Shown: positions 1 to 9,121, counted from the first letter of the stretch. The stretch is DNA of 64,000 bases from Actinotalea caeni (GCF_009733795.1 NZ_WNXX01000004.1:62001-126000), one strand, 5' to 3'. Made by a program: numbers and translations. Notes: generated from the letters alone by a model not told the origin.

Positions 1-893
1 CCCGAGGACTGCTCGGGCGGGAGGTCGACGACGGTGCCGTCGGCGCGCACCAGTCGCACCTCGTCGCGCACCGAGTCCACCCAGAGCTGCCCGGCCGAGC
101 CGTACATCGCGAGGTGCCACTGCGGGCGGGCCAGGTAGGGGTGGGTGGAGGCGCAGCTGAGCGCCGCGGAACCGGCGCAGCTGCTGAACGAGGCGGCCGC
201 CACCACGTGCAGCTCGATGTCGGCGCGCTGCGGGTACAGCATCGCGGTGACGTCGTCGAACCGCTCCCCGGTGATCCAGCTGACCAGGCCGAGCTGGTGC
301 GACATCGACACCGCGGCGGCGCCGCCGCCGGAGACACGGCGGTCGGTGTAGGTCGACGGCGTCGAGGCCGCGGTGCCGCCCCAGCCGCCGTCGGTCGCGC
401 CGCCCAGCAGGGCGCGGGTGTTGACGGCGAGGTGGTTCATCAGGTGCTCGAGCTCACCGATCTCGCCCTCCTCGACCAGCCGGCGCGCCGTCACGAACGC
501 AGGCGCCGCCGACCAGCCGAAGCCGATGAGCAGCGCGCGGTCGGCGCTCACCGCGGCCTCGTGCATCCGGCGCGCCGCACCGGACTCCAGCGCGAACGGC
601 TTCTCCACGAGGACGTGGGCGCCGGCCTCCAGCGCGGCGACCACCTGCTCCTCGTGCGCCACCGGGGGCGAGGACACCACCACGATCTCGGGCTCGGTCT
701 CGGCGAGCGCCGTGCGCCAGTCGGTCTCCGCGCGCGGCACCCCGAACTCGGCAGCGATCTCGCCGACCTGCTCGGCCGCCGGTGACGACACCGCGACCAG
801 GTCGACCCGCGGGTCGGCCACCAGCGCGGGCAGGTGGCTGCTGCGCGACCACGCACCCGCGCTGAGGACCGCCGCGCGCACCCGCCCGCTCAC
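1..893 (-). CDS. Gfo/Idh/MocA-family NAD(P)-dependent oxidoreductase (3' end off the window)
   Basis: Read directly on the - strand from a GTG that overlaps the preceding permease stop by 4 nt (GTGA). The frame stays open to base 1, giving 297 residues, so the C-terminus is missing. The N-terminus has a degenerate Rossmann turn (LSAGAWSRSSHLPAL, residues 9-23) and the family EKP motif (VEKPF, near residue 95), whose Lys normally contacts cofactor and substrate. Family members oxidise or reduce sugars, cyclitols and related polyols. Its place as last gene of a sugar-type ABC operon suggests the first oxidation of the imported substrate. The substrate is not identifiable. The weak glycine motif is unusual but occurs in the family. 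Confidence 0.85.
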   Translation of the reverse strand, partial: MSGRVRAAVLSAGAWSRSSHLPALVADPRVDLVAVSSPAAEQVGEIAAEFGVPRAETDWRTALAETEPEIVVVSSPPVAHEEQVVAALEAGAHVLVEKPFALESGAARRMHEAAVSADRALLIGFGWSAAPAFVTARRLVEEGEIGELEHLMNHLAVNTRALLGGATDGGWGGTAASTPSTYTDRRVSGGGAAAVSMSHQLGLVSWITGERFDDVTAMLYPQRADIELHVVAAASFSSCAGSAALSCASTHPYLARPQWHLAMYGSAGQLWVDSVRDEVRLVRADGTVVDLPPEQSS

Positions 894-1813
894 TTGTCGT
901 ACCCCGCGGCGAGCGCGCTCACCACGTGGCGCTGGAACGCGAGCACCAGCAGCACCGGCGGGATCATCGCCAGCACGGTCGCGGCGGCGAGCGAGTTCCA
1001 GTTGAACTGCTGCACCGACTGGAAGCCCACCAGCAGCGGCGGCACCGTCAGCTGGTTGGTCAGCACCAGCGAGTAGAAGAACTCGCTCCACGCCTCGAGG
1101 AAGATCAGCACCCCGGACGCGACGATGCCGGGCTTGGCGATCGGAAGCACGACGACCGCGAGCGCGCGCAGCCGACCGGCGCCGTCGATGCTCGCCGCTT
1201 CCTCGATCTCGTGGGGAAGCTGGTCGAAGTAGTTCTTCAGCACCATGATCGCCAGCGGCAGCGTGAACACGTTGTAGCTGATGATGAGCGCCCAGGGCGT
1301 GTCGAGGAGCTCGAGCACGCGGAACGCCACGAAGAACGGCCCGACGATCGCGATCGCCGGCACCACGCGCGAGGCGATGATCGTCAGCTCGAACGTGCGC
1401 GAGCCGCGGAACGGGTAGCGCGACAGGGCGTAGCCCGCGATGCCGGCCAGCAGCAGGTTGAGCACCACGAGCACCGTGCTGACGAGGAAGCTCTGCCCGA
1501 TCGCCGGCACCAGGCGGGCGCCGACGTCGGTCGAGCCGAACGCGTCGCCGCCCGTGGAGCCGGTCAGCAGCGAGACGTAGTTGTCCAGCGTGATGCTGCT
1601 CGGCACCATCGGGAACGGGCGCACGCCCAGCTGCGCCGGTGTGATGAGGCTCGACACCAGGAGGTACCAGACCGGCAGCAGCACCCACAGCGCGAACACC
1701 ACCGCGCCGAGGTAGATGACGACGGTGACGAGCGGACGACGCCGTCGACCACCGCGGCTGTTGCGGACGGGGCGCGGCCGCGAGGCCGGCGCCGCCGGAG
1801 AGGACACGGTCAT
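890..1813 (-). CDS. Carbohydrate ABC transporter permease, MalG type
   Basis: A 307-aa inner-membrane permease of the carbohydrate-uptake-1 class. After an Arg-rich cytoplasmic N-terminus (to about residue 25) it shows a first membrane segment (LVTVVIYLGAVVFALWVLLP), several further helices, and the cytoplasmic EAA loop (EEAASIDGAGRLRALAVVVL), which docks the ATPase. It starts 3 nt after the MalF-type permease stop and overlaps the dehydrogenase start by 4 nt, so the genes are co-translated. No ATPase gene is visible here, so the importer probably borrows a shared MsiK-type ATPase encoded elsewhere, as is common in actinomycetes (inference). Confidence 0.92.
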   Translation of the reverse strand: MTVSSPAAPASRPRPVRNSRGGRRRRPLVTVVIYLGAVVFALWVLLPVWYLLVSSLITPAQLGVRPFPMVPSSITLDNYVSLLTGSTGGDAFGSTDVGARLVPAIGQSFLVSTVLVVLNLLLAGIAGYALSRYPFRGSRTFELTIIASRVVPAIAIVGPFFVAFRVLELLDTPWALIISYNVFTLPLAIMVLKNYFDQLPHEIEEAASIDGAGRLRALAVVVLPIAKPGIVASGVLIFLEAWSEFFYSLVLTNQLTVPPLLVGFQSVQQFNWNSLAAATVLAMIPPVLLVLAFQRHVVSALAAGYDK

Positions 1814-1816
1814 CGC

Positions 1817-2758
1817 CTACCTGCTCTCGGAGGAGTACAGCAGCTTGACGGTGACGAGGCCGCCGACGAGCGCGAGCCCGCCGAGCACCACCGCGAGGGC
1901 GGACCCCAGACCGATGTTCGTCACCACGAACAGCTGCCGGTAGATGAGGATGCTGAGCACCTGGGTGGCGTCACCCGGACCGCCCTGCGTCATCGCGAAG
2001 ATCACGTCGAACTGCAGGAAGGCGTAGATGACGTTGAGCACGGTCACGGTGATGAGGACCGGTCGCAGCCACGCCAGGGTGATGTGGAGGAACCTGCCCC
2101 AGATGCCCGCGCCGTCGAGCTCGGCGGCCTCGTTGAGCTCGGCCGGGAGCGTCTGGAGCCCGGAGAGGAACAGGATCCCCGCGAAGCTGGCCTGCCGCCA
2201 CACCGCTGCGACGATCGTCAGCAGCAGCGCGGAGGTGGGATCGGCCAGGAACTCCTGGTAGTCATCGATGACGCCCAGGGTGAGCAGCAGCGAGTTGAGC
2301 CCGCCGACGCTGCCGTCGGCGTACCAGCGCCACAGGATGCCGAGCACCAGCCACGGCATCGCCCACGGCACGATCAGCAGCGCCCGCGCGAACGACCGCC
2401 CCACGAACTCCTGGTTGAGCAGCACCGCCGTCGCGAGCCCGATCACCGTCGAGAGCACCACGAACCCCGCCGAGAAGATCAGCGTGGTCCGCATCGAGCT
2501 CCAGAACACCGGGCTGGAGAGCACCACCGCGAAGTTGTCGAACCCCACGAACTCGCCCAGGCTGGCGCCGTTCGACGGCACCTTGTGGACGCTGTAGGCC
2601 ACCGTCAGCAGGCTCGGGATCGCCAGCAGCACCACCAGCAGCAGCGCCGAGGGTGCCACCATCCTGACCCCGAAGCGCCGGGCGGCCCGCGCGAGCGGGC
2701 CGACCCGGACGGCCGGGGTGTCTGCGCGCCGGGAGGCGCGGACCGTCGTCGTGCTCAT
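1817..2758 (-). CDS. Carbohydrate ABC transporter permease, MalF type
   Basis: A 313-aa partner permease with six predicted membrane helices, the first near residues 31-52 (MVAPSALLLVVLLAIPSLLT). It carries an EAA loop (NEAAELDGAGIWGRFLHITL) near residue 205. The start lies 7 nt after the stop of the solute-binding protein gene, giving the standard order binding protein - MalF - MalG. Together with the neighbouring permease it forms the membrane channel of a sugar or polyol importer. The specificity cannot be read from sequence. Confidence 0.92.
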   Translation of the reverse strand: MSTTTVRASRRADTPAVRVGPLARAARRFGVRMVAPSALLLVVLLAIPSLLTVAYSVHKVPSNGASLGEFVGFDNFAVVLSSPVFWSSMRTTLIFSAGFVVLSTVIGLATAVLLNQEFVGRSFARALLIVPWAMPWLVLGILWRWYADGSVGGLNSLLLTLGVIDDYQEFLADPTSALLLTIVAAVWRQASFAGILFLSGLQTLPAELNEAAELDGAGIWGRFLHITLAWLRPVLITVTVLNVIYAFLQFDVIFAMTQGGPGDATQVLSILIYRQLFVVTNIGLGSALAVVLGGLALVGGLVTVKLLYSSESR

Positions 2759-2765
2759 CGACGAC

Positions 2766-4127
2766 TTACAGCCCGCCGCTGCCCTGGGCGCTGGTCGCGG
2801 CGTCCGCGAGCTGGGCGACCGTGTCCTTCGGGGTGATCTCGCCCAGCAGCAGCGCGTGCACGACGTCGCCCACCTTGGCCTGGAAGTCCGGGTACCACGC
2901 CGAGGTGCGGGCCGGGACGACCTTGCTGCCGGTGTCGAAGATCTGCGACAGCTGCGACAGGTCGTAGTAGTCGGGGAACGCCTCGACCACGTCAGGGTCG
3001 GTGAAGAAGCCCGGGTACGGCGCGGCGAGACCGGCGGCCTTCGCCCACTCGGTGAAGACCGAGTAGCGGCCCTCGCCGTCCTTCCAGCCGTAGTACTTCA
3101 TCAGCTCCCAGATCGCGGCGCGCGCCTCCTCGTTGTCGTTGGCGCCCATCTGCAGCACCTCACCGATCTGCAGGGTGTGGTTCTGCGCGGTGACGGGAGC
3201 GAGCAGCACGTTCTCCGACTCGGGGCCGGCGAGGTCGCGGATCGAGGTGAGGAAGTAGTGGTGCAGCACGAAGAACGCCGCGTTGCCCTGCGCCATCTCG
3301 TTGGAGAGCTTGCCGGGGTCGTCGTTGAGCACCGACGCGGGCGCGAGGCCCTCGCGGTACATCGTCTGCCACCACTCGAAGACGCCCTCGGTCTTCGGGT
3401 CGTCGGCGAACACCGGGTTGCCGTCGTCGTCGAAGGCCGTGATGCCCTCGGCGAGCAGGTAGGTGTGCAGGTACTCCTCGCAGAACTCCTTGACCCAGTA
3501 CGCGACGTACGGGGAGGAGACGAGGCCGGCGTCGGCGATCGCCTTCGACTGCTCGTAGGTCTCCTGCAGCGTGGTCGGCGGCGCCGAGAGGCCCGCCTCC
3601 TGCAGCATCCGCTCGTTGTAGTGGAGCGTGTGGACGGCGGAGAAGTAGGGGACGCTGATGATGTCGCCCTCGGGCGTCACGTGGCGCTCGCGGCTGCTCT
3701 CGAAGAGGTCGGCGACGAGGTCGTCGATGCCGGGCAGGTCGTTGAGCGTGGACGCCCAGCCCTCCTCGACGAACTTCCGCGAGTTGTAGGCGAAGTTGTA
3801 GAAGAGGTCGATCTTGTCGCCGCCGCGCAGACGGGTCTGGATCGCGGCGGAGTAGCCCACGTTCGGCAGGATCGCGACGTCGACCTCGTGGCCGCTCTCG
3901 GCGGACCAGTCGGCGACGAGCTGCTTGATCATGTCGGGCTGGAAGTCCCAGCCGAGCATGCTGATGGGGCCTTCCCAGGCCTCCTGGGAGCCGCCGCCGG
4001 AGCCGCAGGCCGAGAGGAGGGCGGGACCAGCAGCCGCCAGCAGGAGCCCGCCACCCGAGGCCTTGAGGAAGGCGCGTCGGCCGAGCGCGGGGAGCCGCTG
4101 GGAACGCTGCGTCGCGTTGCTTCGCAT
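2766..4127 (-). CDS. Extracellular solute-binding lipoprotein of the sugar-type ABC importer (Tat-exported)
   Basis: A 453-aa family-1 solute-binding protein. I chose the ATG at 4127 because a GGAG ribosome-binding site lies 7 nt upstream and the export signal follows at once. Residues 17-22 are a twin-arginine motif (RRAFLK), then a hydrophobic stretch, then a lipobox (LLSAC) with Cys41 as the lipidation site. The signal suggests folding before export by Tat and anchoring to the outer face of the membrane. The mature part looks like the maltose/glycerol-phosphate type, with aromatic residues scattered through it. It is the first gene of the ABC operon. The reading frame extends upstream to 4271, but that extension lacks a signal peptide and is unlikely. 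Confidence 0.93.
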   Translation of the reverse strand: MRSNATQRSQRLPALGRRAFLKASGGGLLLAAAGPALLSACGSGGGSQEAWEGPISMLGWDFQPDMIKQLVADWSAESGHEVDVAILPNVGYSAAIQTRLRGGDKIDLFYNFAYNSRKFVEEGWASTLNDLPGIDDLVADLFESSRERHVTPEGDIISVPYFSAVHTLHYNERMLQEAGLSAPPTTLQETYEQSKAIADAGLVSSPYVAYWVKEFCEEYLHTYLLAEGITAFDDDGNPVFADDPKTEGVFEWWQTMYREGLAPASVLNDDPGKLSNEMAQGNAAFFVLHHYFLTSIRDLAGPESENVLLAPVTAQNHTLQIGEVLQMGANDNEEARAAIWELMKYYGWKDGEGRYSVFTEWAKAAGLAAPYPGFFTDPDVVEAFPDYYDLSQLSQIFDTGSKVVPARTSAWYPDFQAKVGDVVHALLLGEITPKDTVAQLADAATSAQGSGGL

Positions 4128-4334
4128 ATGTGAACTCCATTTCAGGTCTGTGAGCGGAACACTAGCCGGAAGGGTGTTTCGGCCGTGTGAACGCCGCGTG
4201 ACGGCGTGTGCGTCGTCGCACGAGGTCAGCGGCGGGCGTCTCCGGACGGGAGCGGGAGACGGGGCGAGCACGCCCCGGGACGCGACCCTCCGCCGTCGGA
4301 CGGGTCGGTCCCGAGGACCGGCGGCTTGTGGCGC

Positions 4335-4709
4335 CTAGCTCGGGAGGGCGACGATCGCGTCGATCTCGACGTCGAAGCCACGCAGCTCGACGGGGATGGT
4401 GGTGCGGGCCGGGAACGGCTGCGGCAGGAACTCCTTGGCGACCTCGTTGAGCTCCTCGAAGTCGTCCAGGCTGCGCAGGTACACGCCGTAACGGACCGTG
4501 TGCTCGAGGCTGGTGCCGGCGGCCTCGGCGACGGCCTGCAGGTTGCGGAAGGTCTGGCGGACCTGGTCGGCGAACGTCTCGCCGACGCGCTGCCCGTCGG
4601 CGTCGAACGGGCCCTGGCCGGCGAGGTAGACGACGCCGCCGTGGACGACGCCCTGGGAGTAGGTGCCGGCCGGCGACGGGGCTGCGGAGGTCGAGATGGG
4701 GGTGGGCAC
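4335..4709 (-). CDS. RidA/YjgF-family protein (imine deaminase type)
   Basis: A 124-aa single-domain Rid protein, the usual family length. It has the N-terminal AAPSPAGTYSQGVVHGG and VYLAGQGPFDADG segments. RidA enzymes hydrolyse reactive enamines and imines formed by PLP enzymes. Standing directly downstream of a class III aminotransferase and upstream of the importer genes, it probably protects or completes that transamination. The canonical RidA arginine that binds the carboxylate would be expected in the VRYGVYLRSLDD region; a candidate Arg is present there. Which Rid subgroup it belongs to is uncertain. Confidence 0.88.
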   Translation of the reverse strand: MPTPISTSAAPSPAGTYSQGVVHGGVVYLAGQGPFDADGQRVGETFADQVRQTFRNLQAVAEAAGTSLEHTVRYGVYLRSLDDFEELNEVAKEFLPQPFPARTTIPVELRGFDVEIDAIVALPS

Positions 4710-4744
4710 GGGTGGGGTTCCTCTCGGGTGGGGCTGTGGACGGG

Positions 4745-6064
4745 TCAGGAGACGGTCGGGACGAGGCCCTCGCGGACCATCCCGGCCAGGACGTCGCCGG
4801 CGGCGCCGAGGGTGGCGTCGATGTCGGCGTCGGTGTGGGCCGCGGTGATGTGGTTGCGCTTGAGCGCCATCGGGTACATGAGGTGGCCGGCGTCGATCAT
4901 GCGCCGGTGGAAGGTCGCGTACGCGGTGTCGTCGTTGCGCAGCAGGTCACGGTAGCCGCGCACCGGGCCGTCCATGAAGTAGGTGACGAACACCGAGCCG
5001 ATGCCGGTGACGACGGCCCGGATGCCGAGGTCGTCGACGATCTCGCGCAGCCCGGCGCGCATGCGGTCGCCCAGCCGGTACACGTGGTCGTGGAAGCCGA
5101 CCTCGGGGTCGCTGATCGCCGTCATGGTGGCGACGGCGGCGGCCATCGACTGCGGGTTGCCGTTGAAGGTGCCGGCGAGCAGCACGTCGCCGCCGGCGGA
5201 GCTGAACCGCGACATCAGGTCGGCGCGCCCGCCCATGCCGGCGACCGAGTGGCCGTTGCCCATCGCCTTGCCGTAGGTGGTGAGGTCGGGGACGACGCCG
5301 CACAGCTCCTGGTAGCCGCCGGGCGCGTGCCGGAAGCCGGTGATGACCTCGTCGAAGATCAGCAGGCTGCCCTCGCGCGTGGTCAGCTCGCGCAGACCCT
5401 CGAGGAACGCCTGCTCCGGCAGCAGCGCGCCGACGTTGTGCGGCACCGGCTCCAGGATGACGGCGGCGATCTGGTCGGGGTGGCGGCGGAACAGCTCGGC
5501 GACGCTGTCGAGGTCGTTGAACTCGGCGATCAGGGTGGCGTCGACGGCCTCGTCGAGGATGCCGGCGGAGAGCGGGTCGCGGTCGTAGGCCCGCTCGGGC
5601 GGGGAGATGACGTTGCGGGCGACGGCGTCGTGCCAGCCGTGGAAGCAGCCCTGGAACTTCACGAGGTAGGGCCGGCCGGTGACGGCGCGGGCCAGGCGCA
5701 CCGCCTGGAACGTCGACTCCGAGCCGCTCATGGTCGTGATCGACATCTCGACCGACGGGATGAGGTCGGCCACCAGCCGGGCGCACTCGATCTCGAGCTC
5801 GGTCACGCCGAGCCCGACGACGTCGATCACGCCGAAGGTGTCCGCCACCGCGCGGTCGACACGCGGGTCGCCGTGGCCGAGGAGGGTGGCACCGAAGGCG
5901 CAGTGGTAGTCGACGTAGCTGCGGCCCTCGAGGTCGACGAGGGTCGCGCCCTGCGCGGCGCGGAAGCCCTCGGGCCTGCCGATGGCGCGGGTGGCCGAGT
6001 TGACACCGCCGGGGATGAGACGGCGGGCGTCGGCCAGCAGCTGCGCGGAGTCGGTGGTTGACAC
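4745..6064 (-). CDS. Class III PLP-dependent aminotransferase, glutamate-1-semialdehyde aminomutase-like
   Basis: A 439-aa fold-type I PLP enzyme. The GTG at 6064 is preferred: a GAGGAG element lies about 10 nt upstream and the protein then begins at the family N-terminus (LLADARRLIPGGVNS). Visible motifs are SGSEST near residue 120, the PLP-binding Asp in FDEVITGFR, and the Schiff-base Lys in TTYGKAMGNG. It resembles HemL, but the setting (importer, RidA, amidohydrolase, IclR) points to catabolism, for example transamination of an amino-sugar, amino-cyclitol or beta-amino acid, rather than haem synthesis. The gene lies 35 nt upstream of ridA and 53 nt downstream of the amidohydrolase, so it is probably co-transcribed with both. 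Confidence 0.88.
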   Translation of the reverse strand: MSTTDSAQLLADARRLIPGGVNSATRAIGRPEGFRAAQGATLVDLEGRSYVDYHCAFGATLLGHGDPRVDRAVADTFGVIDVVGLGVTELEIECARLVADLIPSVEMSITTMSGSESTFQAVRLARAVTGRPYLVKFQGCFHGWHDAVARNVISPPERAYDRDPLSAGILDEAVDATLIAEFNDLDSVAELFRRHPDQIAAVILEPVPHNVGALLPEQAFLEGLRELTTREGSLLIFDEVITGFRHAPGGYQELCGVVPDLTTYGKAMGNGHSVAGMGGRADLMSRFSSAGGDVLLAGTFNGNPQSMAAAVATMTAISDPEVGFHDHVYRLGDRMRAGLREIVDDLGIRAVVTGIGSVFVTYFMDGPVRGYRDLLRNDDTAYATFHRRMIDAGHLMYPMALKRNHITAAHTDADIDATLGAAGDVLAGMVREGLVPTVS

Positions 6065-6117
6065 GGTGGGGAAGCTCCTCGGGGGACGGTGGACGCGGGG
6101 TCTCGGGGGCGGCGGGG

Positions 6118-6972
6118 TCAGGTGCGGGGTGCGGGGCGCTCGAGGCCGAGGGCCGCGAGGGCGTCGCGGTGGATGATCGACTCGACGGTCTCCTCGAGCA
6201 CGTGCGGCAGCGACCCGGCCCGCAGCCGGGCGAGGCCGCGCAGCTGCTCGATGGCGGCCGCGGGCTCCCAGAGCGGGTAGTCGCTGCCGAACAGCAGCTT
6301 GTCGACGACGCCCCACTCCTGGGCGTTGACCAGCGCGAGGAAGCCGTCCATCGGGCGCGACCAGCTGGCGGAGACGTCGGCGTAGACGTTCGCGTGCTTG
6401 CGCAGCACGATGTTGGCGTCGCGCTGCCAGGGGTGGCCCATGTGCGCCATCACCTGCGTCATGTCGGGGTGGCGGCGGGCGACCTCCTCGACGACGAGCG
6501 GCTGGCTGACGGCGAGCCGGCCCTGCGGGCTGGGGGTGGCACCCATGTGCCAGAGCAGCACCATGCCGCGCTGGGTGACGAGGCGGTAGAAGTCGTCGAA
6601 GTCGGGGCTCATCGGGTCGAAGAGCGAGAGGACAGGGTAGAGCTTGACGCCGCGGAACCCGAGCTCGTGGGCCTCGTCGAGCTGGTCGCGCCAGTCGTCG
6701 TCGAGCGGGTCGATGGCGGTGAACGCGATCGTCGGGGTGCGCAGCTGGGCGCAGAAGTCGGCGACGAACCGGTTCGGTGTGCGCACGCCGGCGCGGGAGG
6801 CGGCGAGGCCGAAGACGATGGCGACGTCGACGCCGGCCTCGGTCATCACGCGGTCGTACTCGGCCGGGGTGATCGTGGGCCAGGGGTGGCCGTAGGCGGG
6901 CTCCCAGTGGGTGCGGTGCTCATCGCCCCAGTGCTCGGGCTGCAGGTTGTGCGTGTGGACGTCGACGATCAT
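6118..6972 (-). CDS. Amidohydrolase-2 family metal-dependent hydrolase/decarboxylase (TIM barrel)
   Basis: A 284-aa protein of the COG2159 amidohydrolase group. The ATG at 6972 overlaps the IclR stop (ATGA). It opens with the metal-binding HxH of strand 1 (VDVHTHN, His7 and His9), has further His in LLWHMG and MAHMGHPW, and the catalytic Asp in FGSDYPLW. Relatives are decarboxylases (ACMSD, gamma-resorcylate type) or hydrolases of lactones and amides. It follows the IclR regulator and precedes the aminotransferase, so it is probably a pathway enzyme. The exact reaction is unknown. Confidence 0.87.
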   Translation of the reverse strand: MIVDVHTHNLQPEHWGDEHRTHWEPAYGHPWPTITPAEYDRVMTEAGVDVAIVFGLAASRAGVRTPNRFVADFCAQLRTPTIAFTAIDPLDDDWRDQLDEAHELGFRGVKLYPVLSLFDPMSPDFDDFYRLVTQRGMVLLWHMGATPSPQGRLAVSQPLVVEEVARRHPDMTQVMAHMGHPWQRDANIVLRKHANVYADVSASWSRPMDGFLALVNAQEWGVVDKLLFGSDYPLWEPAAAIEQLRGLARLRAGSLPHVLEETVESIIHRDALAALGLERPAPRT

Positions 6973-7787
6973 GCGTGGTCTCCCGTGAGGTAGGCGCCGC
7001 GGACGGCGCGCAGCGCTGTGAGGAAGCGACGGTTCGCGCCGAGCTCGGCGGCGGCCTCGCGCAGCAGCGGCAGCGCCCGGGCGCGGCCCTCGTCGTCGAC
7101 CTCGCCGCTCGGGCCGGCGACGCTGATCGCGACGTGGGCCCCGGCGTCGTTGGGCACGGCCACGGCGACGCACGCGACGCCGCGGTCGCGCTCCTCGTCG
7201 TCGACGCTGTGGCCGCGCTCGCCGATGCGGTCGAGCTCGGCGTCGAGCGCGGCACGGGTGGTGAGCGTCGCGGGCGTGAAGGCGGGGAAGGGCTCCTCGG
7301 GCAGGTGCTGGTCGCGCTGCTCGGCGGTGAGCCCGGCGAGGAGCATCTTGCCGAGGCCGGTGCACCAGGTGTGGTCGAGGGAGCCGCTGCTGGAGCGGAA
7401 CCGCAGCGGCCGGTCGGGCTCCTCGACGCGCAGGTGGAGCACCGAGGTGCCGGCGAGCACGCCGAGGTTGGCGGTGAGGCCGGTGCGGTCGGCGAGGAGC
7501 CGCAGCACGGGTGCGGCCAGCTCGGCGGCGTCGGCGCTGCGCACCGAGCTGTCCGCGAGCTCGAGGACGGCGTCGCCCACGCGGTAGCGGGGCGGCTCCC
7601 CGGTGCGGGCGACGAAGTCCTCCTCCTCGAGGACCACCAGCAGCCGCAGGACGGTCGACTTCGGGATGTCGAGGGCGGCCGAGAGGTCGCTCAGGGTGGC
7701 GCCGTCGTCGAGCCCGCCGAGGTGGCGCAGCAGCCGCAGGGCGCGCACCAGTCCCTGCGACCGGTACGACGTGGCACGCTGTTCCAT
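6969..7787 (-). CDS. IclR-family transcriptional regulator
   Basis: About 272 aa. The N-terminal winged helix-turn-helix (residues 10-65; ALRLLRHLGGLDDGATLSDL and IPKSTVLRLLVVLEEE) is followed by the C-terminal IclR effector domain (WCTGLGKMLLAGL and RGVACVAVAVPN). The ATG at 7787 gives the usual family length. An upstream ATG at 7811 adds 8 residues and cannot be excluded; neither has a strong ribosome-binding site. It is divergent from the lactonase gene with about 120 nt between them, and it heads the catabolic - strand genes through a 4-nt overlap with the amidohydrolase. It is the likely substrate-responsive switch of the cluster. Confidence 0.92.
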   Translation of the reverse strand: MEQRATSYRSQGLVRALRLLRHLGGLDDGATLSDLSAALDIPKSTVLRLLVVLEEEDFVARTGEPPRYRVGDAVLELADSSVRSADAAELAAPVLRLLADRTGLTANLGVLAGTSVLHLRVEEPDRPLRFRSSSGSLDHTWCTGLGKMLLAGLTAEQRDQHLPEEPFPAFTPATLTTRAALDAELDRIGERGHSVDDEERDRGVACVAVAVPNDAGAHVAISVAGPSGEVDDEGRARALPLLREAAAELGANRRFLTALRAVRGAYLTGDHA

Positions 7788-7907
7788 GTCGCGCACCGTA
7801 GGGCATAACATCCAGATCTGTCACGCACCGTCGCGAGACGGACGGCACGCCCGGCCCCCGGCTGCGGCGGCCGACCGGTCGTCGACACGAGTCCTGAGGA
7901 GAGCCGC

Positions 7908-8996
7908 ATGACGTCGTCGCCCGCTCAGTCCGCTGAGTCCGCCGTGTCCTCTGAGTCCGTTGAGACCACGCTGTTCGTCGCCTCGCGCGGCGCGTCGCCG
8001 GAGCACGGCCTCGTGCGTGCCGACCTCCGCGACGGCGCCTGGCGGCTGCGCACGCTGGCGACGGCCGACCAGCTGAGCGCGCTCGCGTGGCACCCGACGC
8101 TGCCGGTGGTCTACGGGACCGCGGGGGTGAACCGGACGGGCCAGCTGCTCGCGTGGCGGGTGGGCGACGGCGCCGAGCTGCTCGCCGACGAGGTCGCCGG
8201 ACCGGAGGAGCTCGAGCCGTGCCACGTGGCGGTCGACCCGACGGGCGGCACCGTCGTGGTCACGAACTACACGTCCGGGCAGCTGGCGCTGTGGCGGCTG
8301 GCCGAGGACGGCACGCCGCTGCCCGACCCGCTGCGGATCCAGCTCGAGGGCTCCGGGCCGGAGACGGCACGGCAGGACGCCGCCCACCCGCACCAGGCGG
8401 TGTTCGACCCAGCGACCGGACAGATGTACGTCATCGACCTCGGTGCCGACCTCGTCCGCAGCTTCGAGGTGGACCTCTCCGACCCCGCCACGGTCAGCGC
8501 TCGGGAGGTCGCCACGGGTGCGGTGCCACCGGGCACCGGGCCGCGCCACGCCGTCGTGCTCCCCGATGGTCGGCTGGCGGTGAGCGGCGAGCTGGGGTCG
8601 ACGCTCGTGGTGGGGCGGCCGGGCTCCGACGAGTGGGCGGTCGCCGCCAGCACCACCCGGACCGGGCCGGCGCGCACCCGCCACGAGCGCAACTACCCGG
8701 GCGACCTGCAGCTCTCGGCCGACGGGCGGTACGTCTACTTCGCGAACCGCGGCTACGACACGATCTCGGTGCTCGACGTCTCGGGCGCCGAGCCGGTGCT
8801 GGTGGTGGAGCGCGACGCCGTGGTCCGGTGGCCCCAGCACATCCACGTGCGCGAGGACGACATCCTCGTCGCCGGCTGGGACAGCTCGCAGATCGTGCGA
8901 CTGCCGTTGGTCGACGGCGTCGCCGGCGAGGCCGAGGAGCTCCTGGTCGTCGACTCGCCCGGGTGGATCCTTCCCACGCACCCCGCGCTGGGGTGA
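7908..8996 (+). CDS. Lactonase-family beta-propeller protein (6-phosphogluconolactonase-like, YkgB type)
   Basis: A 362-aa seven-bladed propeller. A GAGGAG ribosome-binding site lies 6 nt before the ATG. Blade motifs include LAWHPTLPVVYGT, CHVAVDPTGGTVVVTNY and LSADGRYVYFANRGYDTISVL, and the conserved PHQAVFDP segment is present as HPHQAVFDPATG. Family members hydrolyse sugar lactones in the cytoplasm. Divergent from the IclR-led operon, it could open a lactone produced by the Gfo/Idh/MocA dehydrogenase (inference). The Ser/Glu-rich N-terminus (residues 2-20) has no obvious export signal. Confidence 0.88.
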   Translation: MTSSPAQSAESAVSSESVETTLFVASRGASPEHGLVRADLRDGAWRLRTLATADQLSALAWHPTLPVVYGTAGVNRTGQLLAWRVGDGAELLADEVAGPEELEPCHVAVDPTGGTVVVTNYTSGQLALWRLAEDGTPLPDPLRIQLEGSGPETARQDAAHPHQAVFDPATGQMYVIDLGADLVRSFEVDLSDPATVSAREVATGAVPPGTGPRHAVVLPDGRLAVSGELGSTLVVGRPGSDEWAVAASTTRTGPARTRHERNYPGDLQLSADGRYVYFANRGYDTISVLDVSGAEPVLVVERDAVVRWPQHIHVREDDILVAGWDSSQIVRLPLVDGVAGEAEELLVVDSPGWILPTHPALG

Positions 8997-9121
8997 GGGG
9001 GTAGCAGGCCGCTCAGGCCATGGACGCGGGCTCCCTCTGCCCCGGCAGCCTCCGCCACGCGATCTCGACGAATCCCGGGTCCCTGCCGCGCCTGTGCCGC
9101 TCAGCCACGATGCGCGTGGTT

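Noticed and set aside
926-2836. Long open frame of 636 codons on the + strand
   Set aside because: It lies antisense to two permease genes with clear helices and EAA motifs. Its protein is an Arg/His/Glu/Gln-rich low-complexity string typical of GC-rich shadow frames.
4745-6064. hemL for tetrapyrrole synthesis
   Set aside because: Similarity to glutamate-1-semialdehyde aminomutase is clear, but no other haem gene is near, and the importer, RidA and IclR context favours a catabolic aminotransferase.
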